Below, piece after piece: positions 34,164 to 43,527 of a stretch of 64,000 nucleotides of DNA (positions are counted from its first letter, which is position 1; each line of letters starts with the position of its first letter). A program made the translations under genes and the position numbers. Under the pieces are notes generated by a model. The model ran no database searches and was not told the origin of the DNA. It saw nothing but the letters and a program-made list of their open reading frames with translations. This DNA is from Sporosarcina sp. P32b (GTDB taxonomy: Bacteria > Bacillota > Bacilli > Bacillales_A > Planococcaceae). Where the stretch lies: positions 24,583 to 88,582 of the forward strand of contig NZ_PDZB01000014.1 of the NCBI RefSeq assembly GCF_002743335.1, read 5' to 3'.

Positions 34164-34289
34164 GGGATTGGAGTGCAGAGCGGCGACTCCCGCGGGATAA
34201 GCATGAGCCTTGAGACCCCGCGGGAACGAAGTGACGAGGAGGCTCAAGCCATGCCCGCAGGAAAGCGTCCGCTCGGAACGGAAATCCCC
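34164..34289 (-). repeat. GC-rich dispersed repeat, copy B (opposite orientation)
   Basis: Read on the minus strand it aligns with copy A: GGGATTTCCGTTCCGAGCGG, GACGCTTTCC, GTGAGCC-type text and GGGAGTCGCCGCTC near the end. Copies A and B face each other in the hisS-aspS gap. Confidence 0.8.
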
Positions 34290-34305
34290 ATGACCTTCCA
34301 AGCTC

Positions 34306-35568
34306 TTACTTCTCCAATTCTCCAATCAATTCGTCAACCGTAACCTTTTTCTGTTCTCCGTCCGCCATGCTCTTTAGCTGGACAACGTTTTCGTTCACTT
34401 CGTCTTCGCCGATGACGATGACGTGGTGCGCTTTCAAGCGGTCGGCGGACTTCATTTGGGCCTTCATCTTGCGGTCCATATAGTCCATCTCGCTGCGTAA
34501 ACCATTTTCGCGTAGCTTGCCGAGAATCTCGAAGCCTTTTTCTCGTGCTGCATCGCCAAGTGTGACGATGTAGACGTCGAGTGAAGGTTCGTCTGTGAAG
34601 GACTTTTCTTCCGCTTCAAGTGCCAGTAATAGTCGCTCGATACTGAGGGCGAAGCCGATGCCTGGTGCTGGTGGGCCACCGATTTCTTCAGCAAGTCCGT
34701 TGTAGCGTCCGCCGCCACAAAGTGTCGTGATCGCACCGAAGCCTTTAGACGTGCTCATGATCTCGAATGCCGTGTGGTTGTAGTAATCTAGACCACGTAC
34801 AAGATTCGGATCGTATTCGTACTCGATGCCTGCGATGTCCAAGTAGTTCTTCACTTTTTCGAAGTACGCGCTTGATTCTTCATTCAAATAATCAGCTAAT
34901 GAAGGGGCTGTTTTCATCAATGGATGTTCTCTATCTACTTTACAGTCCAGAATGCGCAACGGGTTTTTCTCCAGACGGTTTTGGCAATCTGAACAGAATT
35001 CTCCGATGTTCGGGCTGAAGTGTGCAATTAGTGCTTCACGGTGTGCGTCGCGTGACTCCTTGTCGCCAAGTGAGTTCAGTACGAGTTTAATATCCGACAA
35101 GCCCGTTTCCTTATAAATATTCATCGCCAACTCGATTACCTCTGCATCGATGGCTGGATCATCACTGCCGATTGCCTCTACGCCGAATTGGACGAATTGA
35201 CGGTAACGGCCGGCTTGTTGACGCTCATAGCGGAACATCGGACCTGTGTAGTATAGCTTCACAGGCTGATCTGCATAGCCGAACATTTTGTGCTCGACGA
35301 ATGAACGCACGACAGGTGCTGTACCTTCTGGGCGCAACGTCATCGAGCGATCTCCTCGATCTGTAAATGTGTACATCTCTTTTTGCACGATATCTGTCGT
35401 ATCACCGACTGTGCGCTGGAATAATTCGGTTTGTTCAAAAATTGGTGTGCGGATTTCCTTGTAGTTGTAGACATCACAGATCGAACGAGCGATCTTTTCA
35501 ACGCGCTGCCACTTCCAGGAAACATCAGGAAGAATATCCTGCGTACCGCGGGGAACTTTAAAATTCAT
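34306..35568 (-). CDS. hisS: histidyl-tRNA synthetase, 420 aa
   Basis: A class II synthetase charging tRNA-His. [15 protein letters not shown] at the start, [18 protein letters not shown] (motif 2 lead), [14 protein letters not shown], the histidine-A motif [12 protein letters not shown] near residue 265 and the C-terminal anticodon domain are all present. I use the ATG at 35568, with a family-typical start. A longer frame reaches back through the T-box and is not credible. It is controlled by the T-box leader directly upstream. Confidence 0.97.
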   Translation of the reverse strand: MNFKVPRGTQDILPDVSWKWQRVEKIARSICDVYNYKEIRTPIFEQTELFQRTVGDTTDIVQKEMYTFTDRGDRSMTLRPEGTAPVVRSFVEHKMFGYADQPVKLYYTGPMFRYERQQAGRYRQFVQFGVEAIGSDDPAIDAEVIELAMNIYKETGLSDIKLVLNSLGDKESRDAHREALIAHFSPNIGEFCSDCQNRLEKNPLRILDCKVDREHPLMKTAPSLADYLNEESSAYFEKVKNYLDIAGIEYEYDPNLVRGLDYYNHTAFEIMSTSKGFGAITTLCGGGRYNGLAEEIGGPPAPGIGFALSIERLLLALEAEEKSFTDEPSLDVYIVTLGDAAREKGFEILGKLRENGLRSEMDYMDRKMKAQMKSADRLKAHHVIVIGEDEVNENVVQLKSMADGEQKKVTVDELIGELEK

Positions 35569-35618
35569 TAGAAAAACTCCTTTCGATGATCTGATGACGG
35601 GCGAACTTTCAGAGAACA

Positions 35619-35876
35619 CAAAAAAGCTCCCATCCCTAATAAAACAGGGACGAGAGCTTGTAGCTTCCGCGGTTCCACCCAAATTGACACAAATGTGCCC
35701 ACTCGAATCCGGATAACGGCCGGTTCCGTCCATGCCTACTACTTTCAGCATGAATCCTCCGTGGTGTTGTTCGCTTTACGGTTCTGTCAGGGAATTTCAG
35801 CCAAGTTCCCCGTTCTCTTTCCAGCCTGTAGTAAAGGTATTTTCCACATCATCGGTGTATGAATTAATTCGATTAC
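35619..35876 (-). promoter_or_regulatory. T-box riboswitch upstream of hisS
   Basis: The minus strand holds the T-box core GGGTGGAACCGCGG (35667-35681), a competing terminator AAGCTCTCGTCCCT..AGGGATGGGAGCTTTTTT (35619-35659), and an upstream stem I region. The trinucleotide CAC occurs in the ACAACACCAC stretch at 35761-35770, at the expected specifier-loop region, which fits uncharged tRNA-His as effector. The specifier assignment is inferred. Confidence 0.9.
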
Positions 35877-35881
35877 TATCT

Positions 35882-35910
35882 ATGTTAGTCGCAACCGCTA
35901 CTACTGTCAA
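35882..35910 (-). promoter_or_regulatory. promoter of the T-box/hisS transcript
   Basis: TTGACA (35910-35905), a 17-bp spacer, TAACAT (35887-35882). A strong SigA-type promoter just upstream of the T-box. Confidence 0.85.
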
Positions 35911-35950
35911 CTTCTTTGATGAATTATGTATGGAGGTCAGAACTAGCAAA

Positions 35951-36105
35951 TGCTCATACAGAACGTTTCACCGCTCTATTACCTTCCATCAGCGCTCTAT
36001 CAAACGCCTCAATGGCTCTATCACACTTGCTATCCGCTCATCAACTCGCGGCAATCGCTCTATCACGCCACGCAAACGCTCATAGATCCCACCGCTCTAC
36101 TCACC
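35951..36105 (+). repeat. 21-bp-phased CGCTC repeat array, locus 3
   Basis: GCTC half-units begin at 35952, 35973, 35994, 36015, 36036, 36057 and 36078, each exactly 21 bp apart, with a last unit 16 bp later at 36094. Units are of two kinds, CGCTCTATCA and CGCTCATNA, separated by about 11 variable bases. The array begins upstream of the hisS promoter and runs into the last codons of dtd. Confidence 0.9.
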
Positions 36106-36541
36106 TAGACTCAATCATCAACGTAACAGGACCATCATTCGTCAACTGCACGTCCATCATCGCGCCAAACTGTCCAGTTTCCACGTGAAGTCCAAGTCCG
36201 CGTAGCTGCTCGTTGAAGTATTCCCACAAAGGTTCTGCTACGTCGGTTTTCGCTGCCTCGATAAAACTCGGACGTCGACCTTTTTGTACGTTGCCATACA
36301 AAGTAAACTGGGAAACCGACAAAATCGCGCCATCGACTTCTTTGATTGAACGATTCAGTTTTCCCTCGTCATCTTCATAGATACGCAAGCCGGCAATCTT
36401 ATTCGCTATATAGTTGGCGTCTTGTTCAGTATCGTCATGCGTGATGCCGACGAGTAACACATAACCATTTGAAATGGAACCGGTTATTTCTCCACCAACT
36501 GTTACGGAAGCGTCTTTCGCACGCTGTAATAACACTCGCAT
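36101..36541 (-). CDS. dtd: D-aminoacyl-tRNA deacylase, 146 aa
   Basis: Hydrolyses D-amino acids from mischarged tRNA. The start [19 protein letters not shown], the [19 protein letters not shown] catalytic segment (residues about 78-96) and the terminal [11 protein letters not shown] (Gly-cisPro-type NxGPVT) motif are complete. The ATG has AGGAGGTG upstream. It follows rel by 15 bp on the same strand, the conserved Bacillus arrangement (rel-dtd). Confidence 0.96.
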   Translation of the reverse strand: MRVLLQRAKDASVTVGGEITGSISNGYVLLVGITHDDTEQDANYIANKIAGLRIYEDDEGKLNRSIKEVDGAILSVSQFTLYGNVQKGRRPSFIEAAKTDVAEPLWEYFNEQLRGLGLHVETGQFGAMMDVQLTNDGPVTLMIESR

Positions 36542-36556
36542 GTCCACACCTCCTAA

Positions 36557-38755
36557 TTAGTTCATTACCCGTTCAACGGAATATACGTCTTTGATTTGTT
36601 TGATTTTATCGACGGTACGTTGCAAATGCGTAATATTTTGGATTTTGATCGACATATGGATATGCGCGATATCATCTTTGTCCGCTTTGCCACTCACTGC
36701 GATGATCGGTGTATTCATGTCCGCAACAACCATCATCACTTCATTCAGCAAACCTTGGCGATCGAATGCGGAAATCTCAATATCGACTTGGAATTCTTTA
36801 CGAACTTGATCATCCTGCAATGCCCATTGGACTTCAATAATCCGTTCTTGCTGACCTTGTTCAGACAAGACGTTCGGACAATCGGTGCGGTGAACGGAAA
36901 CCCCTCGGCCACGTGTAATGAATCCAACGATTTCATCGCCTGGTACTGGATTACAGCACTTTGAGATACGAATTAGCATATTATCGATGTCTTTAACGAT
37001 AACGCCTGATTCCGTCTGTTTCTCCGGCTTGGGCGTTTGAATGTCCGAGACGATCTTATCAATCGTTTCTTTCTTCACGCGTTCCTTGCGCATTCGCTCA
37101 GCTAATTGATTGACTACTTGTTGTGCGGTAATACCACCAGAACCGACTGCCGCGTAAAGGTCTTCTTCAGAAGTAAAGCTGAATTTATCAATGGTACGTT
37201 GCATGTTTTCTTTATTCAACGCTTCCTTGATATCATACTCTTCATCTTTTAATTCCTTCTGGATCATCTCGCTACCTTTGTCGATATTTTCGTCACGCAA
37301 TTGCTTCTTAAAATATTGGCGGATTTTATTTTTCGCTTGAGATGTATGTGCTAGTTTCAACCAGTCACGGCTTGGACCAAATGACTGTTTCGATGTCAGA
37401 ATCTCAATGATGTCCCCTGTCGACAACGGCGAATCAAGTGGTACTATTTTACCATTCACTTTAGCCCCGGTCGTTCGGTTCCCAATTTCGGAATGCACAC
37501 GATAGGCAAAGTCGATTGGTACCGACCCTTGCGGCAATTCAACGACATCTCCGTCCGGTGTAAATACATAGACCATGTCGGAAAATAAGTCGAACTTCAA
37601 AGACTCCATAAACTCCTGTGCATTGGAAGATTCATTTTGAATTTCCAATATTTCACGGAACCATGTCAATTTCGAATCAATATCACTGGAAAGCTTCGCG
37701 ACCTGCTTACCTTCTTTATACGCCCAGTGCGCTGCCACACCAAACTCAGAAATCCGGTGCATCTCTTCCGTGCGAATTTGTACTTCGAGCGGATCTCCAG
37801 CCGGTCCAACAACTGTCGTATGAATCGATTGATACAAATTTTGTTTCGGCATCGCGATATAGTCCTTAAATCGTCCTGGCATTGGCTTCCACAATGTATG
37901 GATGATTCCAAGTGCCGCATAGCAATCTTTAATGCTTTTTACGACAATACGGACTGCCAGTAGATCATAAATTTCATTGAACTCTTTTTTCTGAATGACC
38001 ATCTTTTGATAAATAGAATACAAATGCTTCGGTCTGCCATGAATTTCTGCAGCGATGCCCATTTCATCTAGTTCGACGCGCATCTGACTCATGACGTCTT
38101 TTAAATACTGTTCGCGTTCTGTCCGCTTTTGCTTCATCAGATTGACGATACGGTAATATTGTTGTGGATTGGAATAACGCAATGCGATATCTTCTAGTTC
38201 CCATTTGATCGTGGAAATTCCGAGTCGATGAGCGAGCGGGGAGAAAATCTCCAACGTTTCTTCCGATACACGGCGTTGCTTCGCTGCTGGAACATGTTTC
38301 AATGTCCGCATATTATGCAAACGGTCAGCAAGTTTAATTAATATGACACGAATATCCTGTGCCATTGCAATAAACATTTTACGGTGGTTTTCCGCTTGTT
38401 TTTCTTCATTGGATCGAAACTTTAATTTATCAAGCTTCGTTACACCGTCAACCAGCATCGCGACTTCATCACCGAATTCCCGGATAATATCTTCGCGGCT
38501 TATATCCGTATCCTCTACCACATCATGTAAGAAGCCCGCTGCGACCGTTTCTGGATCCATTTGAAGACCCGCCAAAATGCCTGCAACTTGTATCGGATGG
38601 TTGATATACGCTTCACCAGAAGTCCTAAACTGTCCTTCGTGCGCCTTTTCAGCCAACACATATGCCCGTCTAATAAATTCGACGTGTTCTTCGTTCATGT
38701 ATTTAGCGACTAAGTCGTATATGTCTTGTTCTGTCAGGTCTTGATTTTTCGCCAT
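36557..38755 (-). CDS. relA: bifunctional (p)ppGpp synthetase/hydrolase Rel, 732 aa
   Basis: Makes and degrades (p)ppGpp in the stringent response. An HD hydrolase domain (AGFLHDVVEDTDISRED near residues 70-90) is followed by a synthetase domain (GRPKHLYSIYQKM near 240, then RIVVKSIKDCYAALGIIH). TGS lies near 395-460, a Cys-containing zinc-finger-like RIS segment (SKCCNPVPGDEIVGFITRGR) near 575-600, and a C-terminal ACT domain. All key residues appear intact, so it should be active both ways. It is encoded between apt and dtd. Confidence 0.97.
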   Translation of the reverse strand: MAKNQDLTEQDIYDLVAKYMNEEHVEFIRRAYVLAEKAHEGQFRTSGEAYINHPIQVAGILAGLQMDPETVAAGFLHDVVEDTDISREDIIREFGDEVAMLVDGVTKLDKLKFRSNEEKQAENHRKMFIAMAQDIRVILIKLADRLHNMRTLKHVPAAKQRRVSEETLEIFSPLAHRLGISTIKWELEDIALRYSNPQQYYRIVNLMKQKRTEREQYLKDVMSQMRVELDEMGIAAEIHGRPKHLYSIYQKMVIQKKEFNEIYDLLAVRIVVKSIKDCYAALGIIHTLWKPMPGRFKDYIAMPKQNLYQSIHTTVVGPAGDPLEVQIRTEEMHRISEFGVAAHWAYKEGKQVAKLSSDIDSKLTWFREILEIQNESSNAQEFMESLKFDLFSDMVYVFTPDGDVVELPQGSVPIDFAYRVHSEIGNRTTGAKVNGKIVPLDSPLSTGDIIEILTSKQSFGPSRDWLKLAHTSQAKNKIRQYFKKQLRDENIDKGSEMIQKELKDEEYDIKEALNKENMQRTIDKFSFTSEEDLYAAVGSGGITAQQVVNQLAERMRKERVKKETIDKIVSDIQTPKPEKQTESGVIVKDIDNMLIRISKCCNPVPGDEIVGFITRGRGVSVHRTDCPNVLSEQGQQERIIEVQWALQDDQVRKEFQVDIEISAFDRQGLLNEVMMVVADMNTPIIAVSGKADKDDIAHIHMSIKIQNITHLQRTVDKIKQIKDVYSVERVMN

Positions 38756-38866
38756 GGACTTACCCCTTTCAACCTATTTCGTAAATATTTAGATAATAAT
38801 TTTTAGTAGTATATGTATAATATCACCTATATGTAAAGCGAATCAAACCCAGTGCCTATATAGCAA

Positions 38867-38893
38867 GAATCCTCCGCGTTAAGCGAAGGATTC
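38867..38893 (-). terminator. hairpin after apt
   Basis: GAATCCTTCGC/GCGGAGGATTC stem with a TTAA loop, directly past the apt stop; the following T run is short, so it may be a weak terminator before rel. Confidence 0.5.
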
Positions 38894-38898
38894 CCCAA

Positions 38899-39411
38899 TT
38901 AGTACGTAATTAATGCCTTAATGTTTTCATTCGTCAATTTTTCGCGACCGTTCAAGTACGATAGTTCAATCAAGAATGCGCAGCCAGCTACTACGCCGCC
39001 TAGTTTCTCAATCAATTCGACCGTTGCGCCGACTGTACCGCCAGTTGCAAGTAAATCATCGACAACGAGAACACGTTGGCCAGGTTTGATGGCATCTTTG
39101 TGAATCGTTAATTCATCTTGTCCATACTCTAGGTCATAAAAGACTGAGATGGTTTCTCGTGGTAATTTGCCAGGCTTACGGACCGGTGCAAAACCGATTT
39201 CAAGCGCATAGGCAACAGGACATCCGATGATGAAACCGCGTGCTTCTGGCCCCACGATGATATCTACGTCCAATCCTTTTGCATATTCGACAATTTGGTC
39301 TGTCGCATATTTATATGCTTCTCCGTTATCCATGATCGTCGTGATGTCCTTAAAGCTGACACCCGGTTTCGGATAATCGTCTACAGTCGTTACAAACTTT
39401 TTTAAGTCCAC
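38899..39411 (-). CDS. apt: adenine phosphoribosyltransferase, 170 aa
   Basis: Salvages adenine to AMP with [24 protein letters not shown] at the N-terminus, [13 protein letters not shown] near residue 60, and the PRPP loop [13 protein letters not shown] near 118-130 are complete. The start is a GTG that overlaps the last codons of recJ by 10 nt, with GAGGAGG upstream, so translation is coupled to recJ. In this genome recJ is split by an intron, so splicing state may influence apt expression. Confidence 0.97.
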   Translation of the reverse strand: MDLKKFVTTVDDYPKPGVSFKDITTIMDNGEAYKYATDQIVEYAKGLDVDIIVGPEARGFIIGCPVAYALEIGFAPVRKPGKLPRETISVFYDLEYGQDELTIHKDAIKPGQRVLVVDDLLATGGTVGATVELIEKLGGVVAGCAFLIELSYLNGREKLTNENIKALITY

Positions 39412-41473
39412 AGTTTTTCCTCCTCAACAGCTTCTGTCTCACGCAAAGAGTCGAATACTTTCTTTAAGTCCTGATACGGAGCATAAAGCAATAACTCTTC
39501 TAGTTTAATCTGCTGTTGGCGTTTTTTATACGATGGTGCTTCTGCCAAATCACGTTTACCTGCAGAAGAGAGCATCGTCACCTTACCATTCTCTAGTGTA
39601 ACAAATTCTAGTTCATAAAACACTTTTGTCATGAACTTTATCACATCTTTTTTCCAACCTTTATGTTTGGAAAGCATATCGATTTGATTGTACATATCAA
39701 ATGTCTCACGCTTTTTCAAAAAGCTGTAATACCAACCAAATTGTTGGCGATCCGGCATCTTTTCAAAGTACATTGAATCATGCACGTGTAGATGAAGATA
39801 TACTCGATCCGCAAGTGTCTTGTCCATCACTTGCTTCAACTGTTCTTCGGCCTGCGGCATATCAAGCAATACAATGGAAGTAGACGGTTGAAGTTCATCG
39901 CGCCCAATCAAAACAATGGGAATGTCTTTAAAGAACGGCACGAAATGCTGGATTGCCTCTTCACTGAACGCGATAAATTGGGCTTGGTCTGGAATCATTG
40001 GCAACCATCTAGCCGGCTCCCGGATTCCACGGTAATCGAACAACTGCCACTCATCACATTTCACATCTTCGACAAGTAACTGCGCTTTCTTATTGCCGTT
40101 CCATTCATTGATCTGTAAATCACCCGTCAAACTAAGCTTACTTTGTGGTGCCATTTCGTCCGCCAATGCTCCCGCTCCGAAAAATATCGCATCTAGACGT
40201 TCACTACGATCACCCATCTCAAGCTTCAAATGATCTTTCGCTGAACCGATTTTACGGACTGATATCGTGTCAAGTTGTTCTAATAGGAAAACGGGCTTCG
40301 GGAACCCCATACCAAATGGTCGGATTTTCTCAAGTGCTTCGATGGAGGCAATATCAATTTCATCCAATGCCAATGGCACATCGATGGATAAAATGGGCTG
40401 CAGATCTTCTTCAGTCAATACTTCCTTCGCCTGTTCATTCAAATTCGAACGCAATGATTCAACGTCCTCTATTTTCAACGACATCCCAGCAGCCATCGCA
40501 TGCCCTCCGAAATGTGGCAAAATCGATGCATTCTTCGAAAGTTCCTTATACAAATCAAAGCCCTCAATACTACGCGCAGAACCTTTGGCCATTCCTGTTT
40601 CATGATCAAGCGATAAAATAATGGAAGGACGGTAATATTTCTCCGTTAGTCTAGACGATACGATGCCGACGACACCCGGATTCCAGCCTTCACCTTCTAT
40701 GACTAACACGTGAGGCACTTGATCGCCATAACGGATTTCCACTTGCTCTTGCGCTTCTTTTGCGATTTCTTTCACTAATTGTTGCCGTTCTTTATTCAAA
40801 TCATTCAATTCTTCCGCGATGCCGAGCGCTTGCTGCTCATCTTCTGCTTTTAATAAATCGACCGCTGGATCTGCATCTCCAAGTCGGCCAGGAGCATTCA
40901 GACGAGGACCGATCGTAAAGCCAATCGTTTCTTCTGATAAAGCGTTCTGCTCATGACCACTCACTTGCATCAACGCTTTAATTCCAGGACGTTGCGTGCG
41001 TCGTAGTCTGCGGATACCTTCTTTCACCATATAACGATTTTCGTCTTCTAACGGAACCAAATCCGCGATGGTGCCGATCGCTACGAATTCCAACAAGTCG
41101 AGCGGCGGTTCTCCAAGTAAAGCAGAAGCTAGTTTGAACGCCACTCCGACGCCCGCGAGTTCTCCGAATGGATATTCACCTTCCGGATGGCGTGGATGAA
41201 TGACCGCATCCGCCACAGGTAGTACGTCGCCCATTTCGTGATGATCCGTTACGATGACCGTCATCCCAAGCGACTTCGCCAATGCGATTTGTTCAATGCC
41301 TGAGATTCCATTGTCTACGGTAATGAGAACTTCTGTGCCTTCTGTATGTAGTTGTTCAAAGTAGTCGCTATTCGGTCCGTAGCCGTGTTCGAAACGGTTC
41401 GGAATGGCAAAGTTCACCTTTGCGCTGAGACGTTCGAGTGCTGTCGTTAGCACGGTTACGCTTGTTACGCCGT
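39402..41473 (-). CDS. recJ: RecJ single-strand exonuclease, 3' exon (residues 92-781)
   Basis: This exon begins with the last two bases of an Asp codon followed by GGCGTAACAAGC and carries the rest of the DHH exonuclease: [11 protein letters not shown] (the DHH motif), [14 protein letters not shown]1 domain text [13 protein letters not shown] and an OB-fold, then a long C-terminal domain. RecJ degrades 5'-ended single strands in recombination and repair. Joined to the upstream exon the protein is 781 residues, the usual Bacillus length. Without splicing it could only start internally and would lack the first metal-binding motif. Confidence 0.9.
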
Positions 41474-41522
41474 ATAGTGATAGGTAAACCTTTGAAAGTT
41501 ATCTCCGGCTTTTCCCCCACTT

Positions 41523-41557
41523 CACACCGTGCGTGAGACTTTCATCTCACACGGCGT
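41523..41557 (-). ncRNA. group II intron domain V
   Basis: A 34-nt hairpin: CGCCGTGTGAGA, GAAA-type loop (ATGAAAGT), then TCTCACGCACGGTG, with the usual two-base bulge on the 3' side. It is the most conserved catalytic piece of a group II intron. Confidence 0.85.
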
Positions 41558-41637
41558 TCCATCGAACATTTCAAAACTTTGGTAATCTACATAACTTAAC
41601 AGAATTCACTTGTTCGTTTGTATGTCTAATCGTCCAA

Positions 41638-43527
41638 TTAGAGTGTTACTTGCTGTAGTGCCAGTTTCTTTCGTAGCGTATTTACTTTATTCAGGCTTTG
41701 TGAGTTGGTTAGTAACTTTTTATACTTAAAGATTATTTCTTCAGCTTTTGCATGGATTAAGATGTGAATGTCTTTATCAACGAGACAGAGGTTGTTATAT
41801 TGGTCAGTACCACCTTGCAACCGTGGTACTTTGTGATGGCAATGAATCGTCATCGGGTTTAACATTTGCCCTGTTACGTGGCATTTCCCTCTTTTTGCAC
41901 AGTATAATGCAATACGATTATCGTTGTACTCTATACTTCGCTGTGGAATTGGATGCTCCATCAGAAAACGAAGTATAGTGATATCAACAGTCGCCAGATT
42001 TTTGTGAATTTCTTCTCTGCCTTCTTTTGTATATGCATTAACTGTGTTACGCTTCATCATCGGATTCTTATGTTTAATATATCCAATTGGAAGTAGCGGA
42101 TCTCGTGATATAAATCTTAATTGTTTGCTCTTCCCGTATTCTTTCTTAATAAAATCAGATGTGATCACACCTGTTTTTTTAATTCGCCTTTTCATACGAT
42201 GGTCTTTCATACATGCATTCACTTCGTATGCAATGTTCCCCATGTCTTCGGAAATCATTGTAGCGGTACGGAAATATTGATGAAGTCCTATTACAGTCGA
42301 GTTGTAGAGTGCTATTTTTCTTGCTTGGTCGTTAACACCGCTATCATATCGAATACCGTTTATGATTTGCTTCAAGTTTTTCTTTGTGCGTTGAACTGCT
42401 TTGTCGCACATATGACTTTTCACAACCCATTTTTCGCCTTTTGGAATTAACTTCATCTTAAACCCTAGGAATTCTGAGTAACCCTTTTTGAGATTCACTA
42501 TTTTTGATTTATCCTCGCTTATTTCTAAACCAAGTCTTTCTTTCAGCCATTTTTGTGCTGCGATAAATAATCTTTTGGCGTGATTAGGATTACTGCAAAA
42601 GATTTTGAAATCATCTGCATATCGAACAATATAACATTCTTTCAAGTTAGTTTTACGTAACGATTTATATTGATTTCCTTTGTCCGTGGAATTCCCACGA
42701 TCTTCACGTCTGATTATTTTATCTTCGCAGATAGGGATTGTCTCCCACTGGCTTTCAATCCAACGGTCAAGTTCATTAAGAACAATATTAGATAATAATG
42801 GAGATAGGATGCCACCTTGTGGCGTACCTTTCTCATTCTCAATGATTCGACCATCCGGCAACTTGATTTTTGCTTTAAGCATTTTCGAAATAATAGTGAG
42901 TAAATTCTTATCTTGAATACCCATTGCCCACATTTGTTTTAACAACTTGGCATGGGACACGTTATCGAAGAATCCCTTAATGTCTATATCAATTACATAT
43001 GACATTTTTGAATTCTGCATAAGACGATAACTTTGAGCTATCGCATTCTCTACTGAGCGGTTCGGTCTAAATCCATGACTTCTCCCCGAGAATTTTGCTT
43101 CCACTATGGGTTCAAGAATTTGCAATATACATTGTTGGACTATCCTATCCCAAATAGCGGGAATTCCTAAAGGTCTAATTTTTCCATTTGGCTTTGGTAT
43201 TTCTACCCGTCTAACTGCTTTCGGTTTATAATCTCGCAGTTTGTTTCTAACAAAACCAACAAATTGCTCTTCGGTCAGCTCGGAAATATGATCGATTGTT
43301 CGACCATCTACGCCAGCCGTTTTGCTGCCTGTATTTTTCTTGATATTTCGATACGCCAACTTAATGTTTTCAACTGAACTAATCATGGACATTAAGTTTT
43401 TAAAAGAACTGTCATTTTTGCTTTGTTCATGCAACATGTCAAATGTATCTTGCATGTGATAATACTCTGCGTTTCTGAGCTTGGACTTTTTAACATGTTT
43501 AACGATTTGTGAATTTGCCACAGACAT
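41638..43527 (-). CDS. ltrA: group II intron-encoded reverse transcriptase/maturase (LtrA type), 629 aa
   Basis: Intron-encoded protein with RT blocks RPLGIPAIWDRIVQQ (near residue 115), HGFRPNRS, DIDIKGFFDNV, GTPQGGILSPLLSN (near 235) and the catalytic RYADDFKIF (YADD at 303-306). A maturase X domain follows, then a C-terminal HNH endonuclease (CHVTGQ...HCHHKVPRLQGGTDQYNN around residues 545-580). These are the activities for splicing, DNA cleavage and target-primed reverse transcription. The ATG has GAGAGGGG upstream; a TTG five codons earlier is weaker. No frame damage is seen. Confidence 0.95.
   Translation of the reverse strand: MSVANSQIVKHVKKSKLRNAEYYHMQDTFDMLHEQSKNDSSFKNLMSMISSVENIKLAYRNIKKNTGSKTAGVDGRTIDHISELTEEQFVGFVRNKLRDYKPKAVRRVEIPKPNGKIRPLGIPAIWDRIVQQCILQILEPIVEAKFSGRSHGFRPNRSVENAIAQSYRLMQNSKMSYVIDIDIKGFFDNVSHAKLLKQMWAMGIQDKNLLTIISKMLKAKIKLPDGRIIENEKGTPQGGILSPLLSNIVLNELDRWIESQWETIPICEDKIIRREDRGNSTDKGNQYKSLRKTNLKECYIVRYADDFKIFCSNPNHAKRLFIAAQKWLKERLGLEISEDKSKIVNLKKGYSEFLGFKMKLIPKGEKWVVKSHMCDKAVQRTKKNLKQIINGIRYDSGVNDQARKIALYNSTVIGLHQYFRTATMISEDMGNIAYEVNACMKDHRMKRRIKKTGVITSDFIKKEYGKSKQLRFISRDPLLPIGYIKHKNPMMKRNTVNAYTKEGREEIHKNLATVDITILRFLMEHPIPQRSIEYNDNRIALYCAKRGKCHVTGQMLNPMTIHCHHKVPRLQGGTDQYNNLCLVDKDIHILIHAKAEEIIFKYKKLLTNSQSLNKVNTLRKKLALQQVTL

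Noticed and set aside
35569..35751. 60-residue N-terminal extension of HisS
   Set aside because: It runs through the T-box core and terminator; the ATG at 35568 gives the family-typical start.
35951..36105. Arrays of 21-bp units taken as CRISPR
   Set aside because: The conserved part is only about 9-10 bp, the units are not identical, there are no cas genes, and spacing is too short.
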